A stretch of DNA of 17,851 nt from JAQYVL01 sp964578935. Lineage in GTDB: Bacteria > Desulfobacterota > Desulfobacteria > Desulfobacterales > SURF-7. The first letter of the stretch is position 1. Every line of letters begins with the position of its first letter. The notes under the pieces are model-generated. The model saw nothing but the letters and a program-made list of their open reading frames with translations, made no database searches and was not told the origin of the DNA. The stretch covers positions 1-17,851 of the forward strand of contig CAZOEW010000062.1 in assembly GCA_964578935.1 (NCBI GenBank), written 5' to 3'. The position numbers were made by a program, and so were the translations under genes. Positions 9,405 through 16,359 of the stretch are shown one piece after another.

Positions 9405-9414
9405 CGCAATGTAA
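8092..9414 (+). CDS. DsrK/HdrD-like Fe-S disulfide-reductase subunit (HdrC-CCG fusion), selenoprotein, copy 1
   Basis: This is a 440-residue cytoplasmic subunit with TGA 8824-8826 read as Sec245. Residues 34-44 (CLTCGACSSGC) and 78-88 (CTMCQRCIYVC) are the two HdrC-type 4Fe-4S motifs. The C-terminal CCG domain has Cys303, Cys343-Cys344, Cys382 and Cys385, i.e. C-x38/39-CC-x37-CxxC, which in HdrB binds a non-cubane cluster. Between them the region ending in NTEUGHITF matches the ECGH motif of DsrK-type proteins, with Sec replacing that Cys. Only one full CCG motif is present, so it is closer to DsrK than to HdrB. In MetVF-HdrABC clusters the HdrBC part links HdrA to MetVF; here one protein takes that place. 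ATG 8092 is preferred over ATG 8062 because AGAGGAG lies 6-7 bases upstream and copy 2 starts at the same residue. It is followed by metV after 40 bases. Its sequence is repeated without mismatch at 11341. Confidence 0.9.
8827..8859 (+). promoter_or_regulatory. bSECIS hairpin of the DsrK-like gene, copy 1
   Basis: A perfect 7-bp stem, CAGTCCG (8843-8849) with CGGACTG (8853-8859), closes a GGC loop that begins 23 nt after TGA 8824-8826. It has the same loop sequence as mvhD-2 and is the most stable-looking SECIS of the set. Confidence 0.78.
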
Positions 9415-9454
9415 TACCGGAAACACAGACAATGATTTGGTACAGGAGGGGCAC

Positions 9455-10126
9455 ATGATAGTTGCCGAACGAAAACCCTTTGCAGAAATAAAAGAGCTCA
9501 TCAAAGAGTATAAAAAAGTGCTGGTAGCCGGATGCGGAACCTGCGTTGCCGTATGCCTGACCGGTGGTGAAAAAGAGGTTGATATCCTCACAACCGAACT
9601 TGACATGGCAAGAAGAATGGAAGACAATCCCATTGAGCTGAAAGGGTTTACCGTCGAGCGTCAGTGCGACCGGGAATACCTGGAGGCATATGATTCCATG
9701 GTAAATGAGTATGACGCGATTCTTTCCATGGCCTGCGGTGCAGGCATCCAGTTCCTGGCTGAACGGTTCCCGGAAAAGCCGGTACTTCCGGCGGTAAATA
9801 CCACTTTCATCGGAGTGAATCAGGGTATCGGCTGGTATGAAGAACGCTGCCGGTCCTGCAGCAACTGTGTTCTTGGAGAAACAGGGGGGATATGCCCTGT
9901 AACCATGTGCGCCAAAGGGCTTTACAACGGTCCGTGTGGCGGAACAAACAAGGGGAAATGCGAGATTTCACAGGATCAGCCCTGTGCCTGGTTTATGATA
10001 TACGAGCGTCTGGAAAAGCAGGGCCGGCTGGAATGTATTACCCGGTTTACCCCGGCGCAGGATTGGGGAAACCAGATACCAAGGACGTTGATTCAACCTG
10101 GCTATAAAAAACCGGAAAAACAATAG
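9455..10126 (+). CDS. metV: MetV, Fe-S/zinc partner subunit of methylenetetrahydrofolate reductase
   Basis: This is a 223-residue protein that pairs with MetF in acetogens and sulfate reducers and links the flavoenzyme to its electron-transfer partners in the methyl branch of the Wood-Ljungdahl pathway. The N-terminal part has CGTCVAVC (residues 27-34) in a nucleotide-binding-like fold. The C-terminal part is the typical cysteine-rich MetV domain: CRSCSNC at 132-138, CPVTMC at 147-152, NGPCGG at 158-163 and Cys169. The start at 9455 is set by a strong AGGAGGGG at 9444-9451; the frame is open further upstream into copy 1 of the DsrK-like gene, but that extension shows no family sequence. metF follows after 12 bases, so the two are certainly co-transcribed. 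It has no internal TGA, unlike its Hdr neighbours, and ends in TAG. Confidence 0.92.
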   Translation: MIVAERKPFAEIKELIKEYKKVLVAGCGTCVAVCLTGGEKEVDILTTELDMARRMEDNPIELKGFTVERQCDREYLEAYDSMVNEYDAILSMACGAGIQFLAERFPEKPVLPAVNTTFIGVNQGIGWYEERCRSCSNCVLGETGGICPVTMCAKGLYNGPCGGTNKGKCEISQDQPCAWFMIYERLEKQGRLECITRFTPAQDWGNQIPRTLIQPGYKKPEKQ

Positions 10127-10138
10127 AGGGATGGGGAT

Positions 10139-11062
10139 ATGAAATCAGATAGCAATTTGGAAAAAATATTAAAGGCCGGGCATTTTGCGTTTACAGGCGA
10201 ACTCGGACCCCCTCGTGGAGCCAATGCGGATCATGTCCGGGAAAAGGCCAAGCCCCTGGTCGGCAACGTCGATCTGGTGAACATTACGGACAACCAGACC
10301 GCAATGGTTAGAATGTCCAGCTGGGCTGCAGCGCTTATTGCCATTCAGGAAGGTCTTGAACCGAATTATCAGATGGTATGCCGTGACCGTAATCGTCTGG
10401 CCATGCAGGCAGACATTCTTGGCGCATATGCGCATGGCATTAAAAATATACTCTGCCTTTCAGGAGATCACCAGAAATTCGGGGATCACCCCAATGCGAT
10501 GGGCGTATTTGACATCGATTCCATGCAGCTGGTTAACATGGTTAAAACCATGCGGGATGAAGGAAAGTTTCTGGGCGGAGCAGATATTGACGTGCCACCC
10601 AAAATGTTTATCGGTGCGGCAGCCAATCCATTTGCAGAACCTTTTGAATGGCGGGTTCATCGGCTTGCCAAAAAAGTCGCAGCAGGTGCCGACTTTATTC
10701 AAACCCAGTGTGTATTCAATATGGGTAAAATGAGGGAATGGGTAAAGCGCGCAGTCGATATGGGAATTACGGAAAAAACATATATCCTTGCCGGTGTTAC
10801 ACCAATGAAGAGTATCGGTATGGCAAAGTATATGGCTTCAAAGGTTCCGGGAATGGACGTGCCGGATGAGATTATCAAGCGCCTCCAGGGTGCTGGAAAA
10901 GGCAAGGTCGCTGATGAAGGAATCCAGATTGCATGCGAACAGATTGAAGAGTTCAAGGAGATGAAAGGGGTTGCCGGCGTTCATTTGATGGCCATTGAAT
11001 GGGAGCACATGGTCCCTGAAATCGCCGAACGCGCGAAGGTTCTTCCGCGACCGAAAGTCTAA
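10139..11062 (+). CDS. metF: 5,10-methylenetetrahydrofolate reductase
   Basis: This is a 307-residue FAD-containing TIM-barrel enzyme that interconverts methylene-THF and methyl-THF in the cytoplasm. Family features are FTGELGPPRG near residues 18-27 (with the conserved Glu), VNITDNQ near 48, LSGDHQ near 107 followed by DHPN, and GADFIQTQCVFN near 184. The length matches the short MetF that works with MetV. Together with MetV and the Hdr/MvhD proteins upstream it makes the expected bifurcating or ferredoxin/NAD-linked MetVF-Hdr set; in a sulfate reducer it could run in either direction. The upstream sequence GGGATGGGG serves as a G-rich ribosome site. The gene ends in TAA and is followed after about 80 bases by a strong terminator, so it is the last gene of the operon. 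Confidence 0.95.
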   Translation: MKSDSNLEKILKAGHFAFTGELGPPRGANADHVREKAKPLVGNVDLVNITDNQTAMVRMSSWAAALIAIQEGLEPNYQMVCRDRNRLAMQADILGAYAHGIKNILCLSGDHQKFGDHPNAMGVFDIDSMQLVNMVKTMRDEGKFLGGADIDVPPKMFIGAAANPFAEPFEWRVHRLAKKVAAGADFIQTQCVFNMGKMREWVKRAVDMGITEKTYILAGVTPMKSIGMAKYMASKVPGMDVPDEIIKRLQGAGKGKVADEGIQIACEQIEEFKEMKGVAGVHLMAIEWEHMVPEIAERAKVLPRPKV

Positions 11063-11143
11063 TCTTTTGGAAGCATTTAAAAATTATCCAGAGCGATTGC
11101 TGCCGGTTGTTTTTCGGTAAATCGTGTAATCTGTCATGATCAT

Positions 11144-11177
11144 AAAAAGCCCCGGTTTTGCCGGGGCTTTTTCTTTT
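11144..11177 (+). terminator. Intrinsic terminator of the hdr-met operon
   Basis: The hairpin is AAAAAGCCCCGG (11144-11155) with CCGGGGCTTTTT (11161-11172), perfectly paired over 12 bp around a TTTTG loop, followed by CTTTT. The flanking A-run and T-run make it potentially active on both strands. It separates metF from the second DsrK-like copy. Confidence 0.93.
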
Positions 11178-11203
11178 ATAAATTCTTTCAATTTATAAAA
11201 GAA
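11171..11203. repeat. 14-bp perfect AT-rich palindrome
   Basis: TTCTTTTATAAATT (11171-11184) is inversely repeated as AATTTATAAAAGAA (11190-11203) around a five-base spacer. It overlaps the T-tract of the terminator and lies about 140 bases before the second DsrK-like gene. It could be an operator for that unit or a second, weak hairpin; the sequence alone does not decide. Confidence 0.8.
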
Positions 11204-11339
11204 GGTGATACAGGTAAATTTCGGTAAAAATTCATCTGGTTTTTCCGTTTTATATATGTGTGAATGGTGGCATCGATATAACACGCAAGAATTTGGAATT
11301 GTTCCGGATAATTAAAAATAATTACGGAGGGATTACACG

Positions 11340-12653
11340 TATGGCAGAGGAAGCAATAAAGCTTGGCGGCAAGAAAAAGAAAAGCACCATCATGGATATG
11401 GTCAAGGAGATTCTTCCGGATGGAGGGAATCTGAATGCCTGCCTGACCTGCGGGGCCTGTTCTTCGGGCTGCCCGGCAACGGGTCTGGAGGGGATGGACG
11501 CGAGGAAATTTTTGCGGATGGCAGCGCTCGGAATGGATGAAGAGATTTTGAAATCCGACTGGCCCTGGATGTGCACCATGTGCCAGCGCTGCATCTATGT
11601 ATGCCCCATGAAAATCGACATTCCCCAGTTGATTTTTAACATCCGGGCCATGAGGCCCAGGGATGAGCGTCCCAAAGGTATTCTGGAGTCCTGCAACATG
11701 GCCTTGAAAAACGATACGTTGAGCGCCATGGGAACCAACGAAGAAGACTTTCAGTTTGTTGTGGAAGATGTTCTGGAAGAATATCGGGAAGCCCAGCCGG
11801 AATTTGAGGAGATGGAAGCCCCCATTGACAAGGAAGGGGCCGAGTTTTTTCTGAATCAGAATTCCAGGGAGCCGGTAACCGAACCGGATGAGATGGTGCC
11901 TCTGTGGAAGATTCTGCATCTTGCCGGTGCGAACTGGACATACGGCAGCAGGGGATGGGGTGGTGAAAATTATTGCATGTTCATTGCCGATAATGATTCC
12001 TGGAAGCACATGCTTGAAGTGATTGTCGACCAGACGCATAAACTGGGGTGCAAGACGTACCTCAACACCGAATGAGGGCACATCACCTTCGCAGTCCGGG
12101 CCGGACTGAAAAAATTCGGTATTAAGCACAATTTTGAAGTGAAGAACATTTATGAATATTACGCGAAGTGGATCCGGGAAGGGAAGCTGAAGCCCAGTTC
12201 CGACTGGAACAAGGAGCTTGGGATCAAGTTTACGCTTCAGGACCCCTGCCAGATTGTTCGAAAGAGCTTTGGGGATGCGATTGCCGAGGATCTTCGATAT
12301 GCTGTCAAGGCATGCGTCGGCGAGGAAAATTTTGTAGACATGACCCCCAATAAATCCAATAATTACTGTTGCGGCGGGGGCGGTGGATTTCTGCAGGCCG
12401 GTATGAAAGAGCAGCGTCTTGAGTTTGGAAGGATAAAAGATGAACAGATCAAGGCAACCGGAGCAGATTACTGCATTGCCGGGTGTCACAACTGTCATGC
12501 CCAGATTCACGAGTTGAGCGAGCATTACGGCGGGCACTATCCGGTGGTTCATTTCTGGACAATTCTCTGTCTTGCTCTGGGAATTCTTGGCCCCAATGAG
12601 CGGGCGTATTTAGGGGATGATCTCAAGGAAGTGAATGTTTTTCACCCTGAGTC
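11340..12653 (+). repeat. 1.3-kb exact direct repeat, right copy
   Basis: This is the partner of 8091-9404. The first differences at the right end are in the codons just before the stop (GTCCGC against GTCTGA in the plus-strand text), after which the sequences are unrelated. Confidence 0.95.
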
Positions 12654-12663
12654 TGAAATGTAG
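11341..12663 (+). CDS. DsrK/HdrD-like Fe-S disulfide-reductase subunit, selenoprotein, copy 2
   Basis: This 440-residue protein is identical to the copy at 8092 except for the penultimate residue (ESEM instead of ESAM). TGA 12073-12075 is Sec245, in the same ECGH-type motif. The HdrC-type clusters at residues 34-44 and 78-88 and the CCG motif with Cys303, 343, 344, 382 and 385 are all intact, so the copy looks functional. It sits in a separate unit after the metF terminator, with its own ribosome site GGAGGG nine bases before ATG 11341 and a cupin gene ten bases downstream. A longer frame from 11260 exists, but neither copy 1 nor the ribosome site supports it. The second copy could supply extra subunit or serve a different HdrA partner under separate control. 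Complete identity with copy 1 argues for recent duplication or gene conversion, or an assembly error. Confidence 0.88.
12076..12108 (+). promoter_or_regulatory. bSECIS hairpin of the DsrK-like gene, copy 2
   Basis: This is the same 7-bp stem and GGC loop as in copy 1 (12092-12098 paired with 12102-12108), positioned identically after TGA 12073-12075. Confidence 0.78.
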
Positions 12664-12672
12664 GTTTAAACC

Positions 12673-13035
12673 ATGAGTAAAGACGATTTGATCAAAAATA
12701 TCCCGTTTTCAGAAGCAGTGGACATTGCCGGGCTGGTGAATTATGAAGAAGGCCGCGTTGTCAGCAGAACGCTCGCAAACAAACAGTCCGTTGGAATCAC
12801 TCTTTTTGCCTTTGATAAAGGCGAGGGCATCAGCGCCCATTCCGCACCGGGAGATGCCATGGTTCAGATTTTAGACGGAGAGGCTTTGATTCATGTAGGC
12901 GGAAAAGAAATTACCGCAACTGCCGGTCAGGTTGTGGTCATGCCCGCCGATATTCCCCACGCGCTTACGGCCCTGTCACGGTTCAAGATGATTCTCACGG
13001 TAGTGAAGCGAGTCGCCGGAATTCAGGGTATGTGA
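12673..13035 (+). CDS. Small cupin-domain protein
   Basis: This is a 120-residue single-domain cupin. Motif 1 is reduced: GEGISAHSAPGDAMVQILDG (residues 50-69) keeps one histidine (56), has Asp61 where many cupins have Glu, and ends in the usual glycine. Motif 2, GQVVVMPADIPHAL (85-98), has the conserved Pro and His96. Two histidines and an acidic residue could still bind a metal, but the substrate is unknown. Small cupins of this type occur widely in anaerobes as unassigned proteins. It starts ten bases after the second DsrK-like copy, so it is probably co-transcribed with it; no clear Shine-Dalgarno is visible, suggesting coupled translation. It ends in TGA, which I take as a true stop because no SECIS-like hairpin follows. 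Confidence 0.85.
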   Translation: MSKDDLIKNIPFSEAVDIAGLVNYEEGRVVSRTLANKQSVGITLFAFDKGEGISAHSAPGDAMVQILDGEALIHVGGKEITATAGQVVVMPADIPHALTALSRFKMILTVVKRVAGIQGM

Positions 13036-13163
13036 AAGAATATCGTTGTTGCCAGAAACATTATAAAAAAAACATCCATTCAGCTGTAGAGGCGGAATTT
13101 TAATAAGAACTCCCCGAGACCTCGAATAGGTGGTATTTCGGTCCGTGTACGATGAAGGGATCT

Positions 13164-13194
13164 GAAAAAACACCCCCTGCAGAGCAGGGGGTGT
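13164..13194 (-). terminator. Intrinsic terminator of the 13299-14384 gene
   Basis: An 11-bp perfect stem, ACACCCCCTGC (13170-13180) with GCAGGGGGTGT (13184-13194), has an AGA loop. On the minus strand the hairpin is followed by a run of T (complement of the A-run at 13165-13170), the correct arrangement for the minus-strand gene ending at 13299. It may also stop convergent transcription from the cupin gene. Confidence 0.85.
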
Positions 13195-13298
13195 CAGGGT
13201 CAAAGCGAGAAAGCATCGGAAACGGAACGGATCAATTTTCTATTTCAAAGCGTTGCCCGCTGATGCCGTGTTGCTCGTTTACCGGAACAAAATTTTTT

Positions 13299-14384
13299 TC
13301 AGTTTTTCTGTTTACTCTTCATTAATGCAAATTCTTTTTTGCCGGCATATACCTTTTCAAGAAGTTCCTTTCCTACTTCCGCTTCAAGATCTTTATGGAC
13401 AGGAAGGAGAAGTTTCCTGAAAGCGTCCTTTTCTTCAGGTGTCAGCTTATATACCGTGATCCCTTCGTCTCTGAAGTTCTGAAGAAGGGGTTCTTCCATT
13501 TCTCGGACAGCATTTCTTCCCCACGCCATCTCTTCTTCAGGGTTGCCGATGAGAATTTTCTGAAGATCTTTCGGCATCGATTCAAAGAATTTCAGTGAAT
13601 ACAGGATGACGCCGGGCTGATAGATAATCTCGGAAATCGTGAAGTAGTCGATTCCCTCATACCAGCCGGAGGCAGAGGAAAAAAGCGTGGTGTTGTCAAA
13701 GCCGTCCACCATCCCGGTCTTCAAAGCCCCCAGAACTTCCGGAGTCGCGATTGCTTCTGCCTGAACACCCAGCGCCTTGTACATCGCCAGATGAACCTTG
13801 GATTCCTGGGATCTCATCTTCAGCTTCTTGAGATCTTCGGGAGCGCGTACCTGTATCTTGCTGGTAGCAAAATTTCGCCATCCGTTTTCGTGCCAGTATG
13901 CCATGTAAAACCCTTTTTCTTTGAGGATGTTTCGAAAATCGTCAAAGAGTACCTTGTCAAGGATATAATCCGCTTCCTCGAGACTGTCGAACAGACAGGG
14001 GAGCTCAAGAAGCTGAAACTGGGGTATGCCCGCCCCTTCTGCAACGGAAGCCGCGGTCCCGCCATAGCATTGAACTCTTCCTCTCCGGAGACTTCTTACC
14101 ATTTCAACTTCGCCGCCAAGAGCGCCGCCGAGAAAGACATTGACTTTTATTTTTCCGTTGCTTTCTGTCTGTATTCTTTCCTGCATTTTTCTCAGATGGT
14201 TGGACCAGGGAGTGTTATCCGGCGCGATCGTAGCGAATTTGACGATAAATTCCGGTTCTTCCTTTGCGGCGGCCTTTTCAGGAAAAATTTGACCAACGGC
14301 AAGGACAACCGTAAATGCGAAGAAAAAGCAGAAAACAACATTGCGCACGATAAAGCGTTGCAGAGAAGACTCGTTGTGTAACAT
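13299..14384 (-). CDS. dctP: TRAP transporter substrate-binding protein, DctP family
   Basis: This 361-residue periplasmic binding protein captures an organic acid (substrate unknown) for a TRAP transporter. The N-terminus has basic residues, a hydrophobic stretch at about 14-31 and an AAA-KEE signal cleavage area. The mature part starts with FIVKFATIAPDNTPW, the DctP opening, followed by GALGGEVEMVRSLRRG near residues 90-105 and WRNFATSKIQVRAPEDLKKLKMR near 175-195, which includes the family arginine that usually salt-bridges the substrate carboxylate. The C-terminal half fits the family length. Ribosome site AAGGAG lies about six bases before the ATG. No DctQ or DctM membrane subunit is next to it, so it is an orphan receptor here. 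A hairpin terminator follows at 13164-13194. Confidence 0.92.
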   Translation of the reverse strand: MLHNESSLQRFIVRNVVFCFFFAFTVVLAVGQIFPEKAAAKEEPEFIVKFATIAPDNTPWSNHLRKMQERIQTESNGKIKVNVFLGGALGGEVEMVRSLRRGRVQCYGGTAASVAEGAGIPQFQLLELPCLFDSLEEADYILDKVLFDDFRNILKEKGFYMAYWHENGWRNFATSKIQVRAPEDLKKLKMRSQESKVHLAMYKALGVQAEAIATPEVLGALKTGMVDGFDNTTLFSSASGWYEGIDYFTISEIIYQPGVILYSLKFFESMPKDLQKILIGNPEEEMAWGRNAVREMEEPLLQNFRDEGITVYKLTPEEKDAFRKLLLPVHKDLEAEVGKELLEKVYAGKKEFALMKSKQKN

Positions 14385-14826
14385 GAATGGCTCCTTTCCA
14401 GCAGTTTGGCTTGAATATTAACGTTTTGTACCCTTTAATTCATTCCAAACCTTATTGTTAAAGATTTTTTTAAAGGCCGGCAGAGTACGAATGAATGATA
14501 ATGAAATCGTAACAAGATTCGTTTTTTAGTGATTCTGTATACCAAAAGCATGCCGATGTGTCAATGTCAATACGGCAAAGATAACGTGTATCCGGAATTC
14601 CGATAGGATCCGAAGCGATGCATCTGTTTTTGTTGCTTGCTGCTTCGGTTTGGCTTCATCAATGTTTTTAATTTTTTTGCATGGTATCCCCTGCACCGGA
14701 ACTCAAAATGAATACGTTTTCAGGAACGTATCGCTTTTCAATCCCAATTCATGGAATGCCTCTCCTCTCCTGTTTTTATTCACGAATAAACAGAGCGCAA
14801 AGCAGGTGGTGAGTCAAGGCCGGCAA
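14385..14826. other. 442-bp intergenic region, no gene recognised
   Basis: I see no convincing coding frame. It holds the ribosome site and presumably the promoter of the minus-strand gene at 13299-14384, although no clear -35/-10 pair was found. An AT-rich imperfect hairpin around 14770-14795 (CTGTTTTTATTC with GAATAAACAG) could be a weak terminator for the gene ending at 14827. A 7-bp inverted repeat CCGAAGC (14610-14616) with GCTTCGG (14642-14648) is of unknown meaning. Confidence 0.5.
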
Positions 14827-16230
14827 CTATTTTGGATGCCCCGGAAGGGTCGTGTTTTTTTTGTTCCGGTAATTTTCCAGTTCCTGTAAAATCCTATCCA
14901 GAAAATTCTTTGAATAAACCTTGTCAGCCAGTTTATTCCACACCCGTTTTGCTGCGGCGTCAATCTCCGCCATGTCTTTATCATTCAGCTTAATCGGTTT
15001 TATTCCCTGTTTTTGGAATGCGGCCAGGCATTTTGCTTCATAGGGTCTCAAGTTTTTATCGATATATTCCCTTTCAAAGGTCCGTACCTCATAGATTCTT
15101 AATTCAATAAAATTGTGAATCAGGTTGTCCGGGTATTTGCCTCTGAAACGGTCCATAAAAGCCTTTCGGGAAAATATCTGGACTCCGGGTGTATAGTACA
15201 GGGGCTGTTCGATATAGTATCTGTCCTGCAGATAGGCCTGTGTTCCCAATACCCAGGGAGCGGGGCTGACATGGGCATTGATCAGGCCGGTATTGAGGGA
15301 TGCGACCACCTCCGGGACCGGAACGGGAATAGGGTGAATTTTCAGCGCATCAAAAATGGAAGTCTCCACATCACCCATCCATGTCAGCATCTTTTGTTTT
15401 CTCAACGCATCAAGATTCGTTACCTTATTTTTCAGCCAGATGTAAAAAAAACCCGAATCCGCAATGAAATCGATATAATACCCCTTCTTTGCTGCCTCTA
15501 TATCAATCTCTTTTCTGAATGTCTTGATTATATGGTCGATCTCGTCATAATTCCGGAACAGGCGCGGAAGAGAGAAAATAGCAAGCTCCGGGATCGCCTT
15601 AAAGGTTCCCAGTGCAGAACATCCGCAGCCATCCAGCTGTCCCATGTCCATTTTGCGGAGGATGTCGATATCTTCTCCCATCACGCCGCCCGCATATACT
15701 CTTGCTGAAAATTTTTCTTTGCTGATTTTTTTCATGTGTTTGTTGATCGTTGTTTTCGGGAAAATAATCCATGGGGTCCCCTGCGGAGCCAGGGTGGCTG
15801 TTTTCAAAACAAGTGGTTCTTCTAACATCTGAACGGCTTTCTCCCAGAGAATTTCATGGACCTCTTTTCCGGTTACGGCAGGAAGAAGCACGGGAGCGCG
15901 TTTCAACATGGTTCCGATTTCATAGCGGGACAGCCTGTGTTTTTCCATTCCCGCAAAAAACTGATCTTTTACAATCCGGCTGATTTGTTTCTGCCCGATG
16001 TCGTTTTGCTCCACCATTGATTTGAGGCTTTGAATCTTGTGATCCTGCTCGGCAGTCGGCTCCTCGCCGCTCATCAGGAGCTGAACGGAGGTTGCCACAA
16101 TATGTTGAATCCGGCTGTCGGTCATCTCGGCAGCATTGGAGGCGGAAGAGACAGCGCTCACGATGAGGATGAGAGCCGCAGTTACAAACAGAATCAATCC
16201 GAATCGAATTTCCGGGAATTCATGATTCAT
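14827..16230 (-). CDS. dctP: TRAP-type substrate-binding protein with N-terminal extension
   Basis: This is a 467-residue exported protein. The hydrophobic segment FGLILFVTAALILIVSAVSS at about residues 10-29, followed by ASNAAE, is a signal peptide or anchor. The DctP-like domain begins only at about residue 120 with LVLKTATLAPQGTPW and continues with AGGVMGEDIDILRKMDMGQL. It later shows SPAPWVLGTQAYL and a C-terminal helix-rich part. The roughly 85-residue segment between signal and DctP domain (QHIVATSVQLLMSGEEPT to EKAVQMLEEP) is absent from ordinary DctP and looks helical. The start at 16230 is set by AGGAGG six bases upstream; the frame is open 25 codons further but without support. It is paralogous to the neighbour at 13299 and also lacks membrane subunits. 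The role is inferred from the fold and the ligand is unknown. Confidence 0.87.
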   Translation of the reverse strand: MNHEFPEIRFGLILFVTAALILIVSAVSSASNAAEMTDSRIQHIVATSVQLLMSGEEPTAEQDHKIQSLKSMVEQNDIGQKQISRIVKDQFFAGMEKHRLSRYEIGTMLKRAPVLLPAVTGKEVHEILWEKAVQMLEEPLVLKTATLAPQGTPWIIFPKTTINKHMKKISKEKFSARVYAGGVMGEDIDILRKMDMGQLDGCGCSALGTFKAIPELAIFSLPRLFRNYDEIDHIIKTFRKEIDIEAAKKGYYIDFIADSGFFYIWLKNKVTNLDALRKQKMLTWMGDVETSIFDALKIHPIPVPVPEVVASLNTGLINAHVSPAPWVLGTQAYLQDRYYIEQPLYYTPGVQIFSRKAFMDRFRGKYPDNLIHNFIELRIYEVRTFEREYIDKNLRPYEAKCLAAFQKQGIKPIKLNDKDMAEIDAAAKRVWNKLADKVYSKNFLDRILQELENYRNKKNTTLPGHPK

Positions 16231-16329
16231 GATATGCCTCCTGAATAATAATGCCTGAGCGATAATGATGGTCGGTTGTTTGGCTTTCGGCAAATGATCG
16301 TACAAGAAATTGCGATCCCTTCGGTACTT

Positions 16330-16359
16330 ATATAATCCAAAAAAGGCTTATAAAAGCAA
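16330..16359 (-). promoter_or_regulatory. Weak candidate promoter for the 14827-16230 gene
   Basis: On the minus strand TTGCTT (16359-16354) and TTATAT (16335-16330) are 18 bases apart, about 100 bases before the ATG at 16230. Both hexamers are only partial matches to sigma70 consensus. Confidence 0.25.

Noticed and set aside
11204..11340. Promoter for the second DsrK-like unit (TATATA near 11251, TTGGAA near 11294)
   Set aside because: No -35/-10 pair with acceptable spacing and distance to the ribosome site could be found.
8091..12653. The 1.3-kb repeat as an insertion sequence
   Set aside because: It encodes a redox subunit rather than a transposase, has no terminal inverted repeats and no target-site duplication.
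13033..13035. TGA of the cupin gene as a seventh Sec codon
   Set aside because: Readthrough would add only 17 residues with no motif, the cupin fold is already complete, and no GC-paired hairpin follows.
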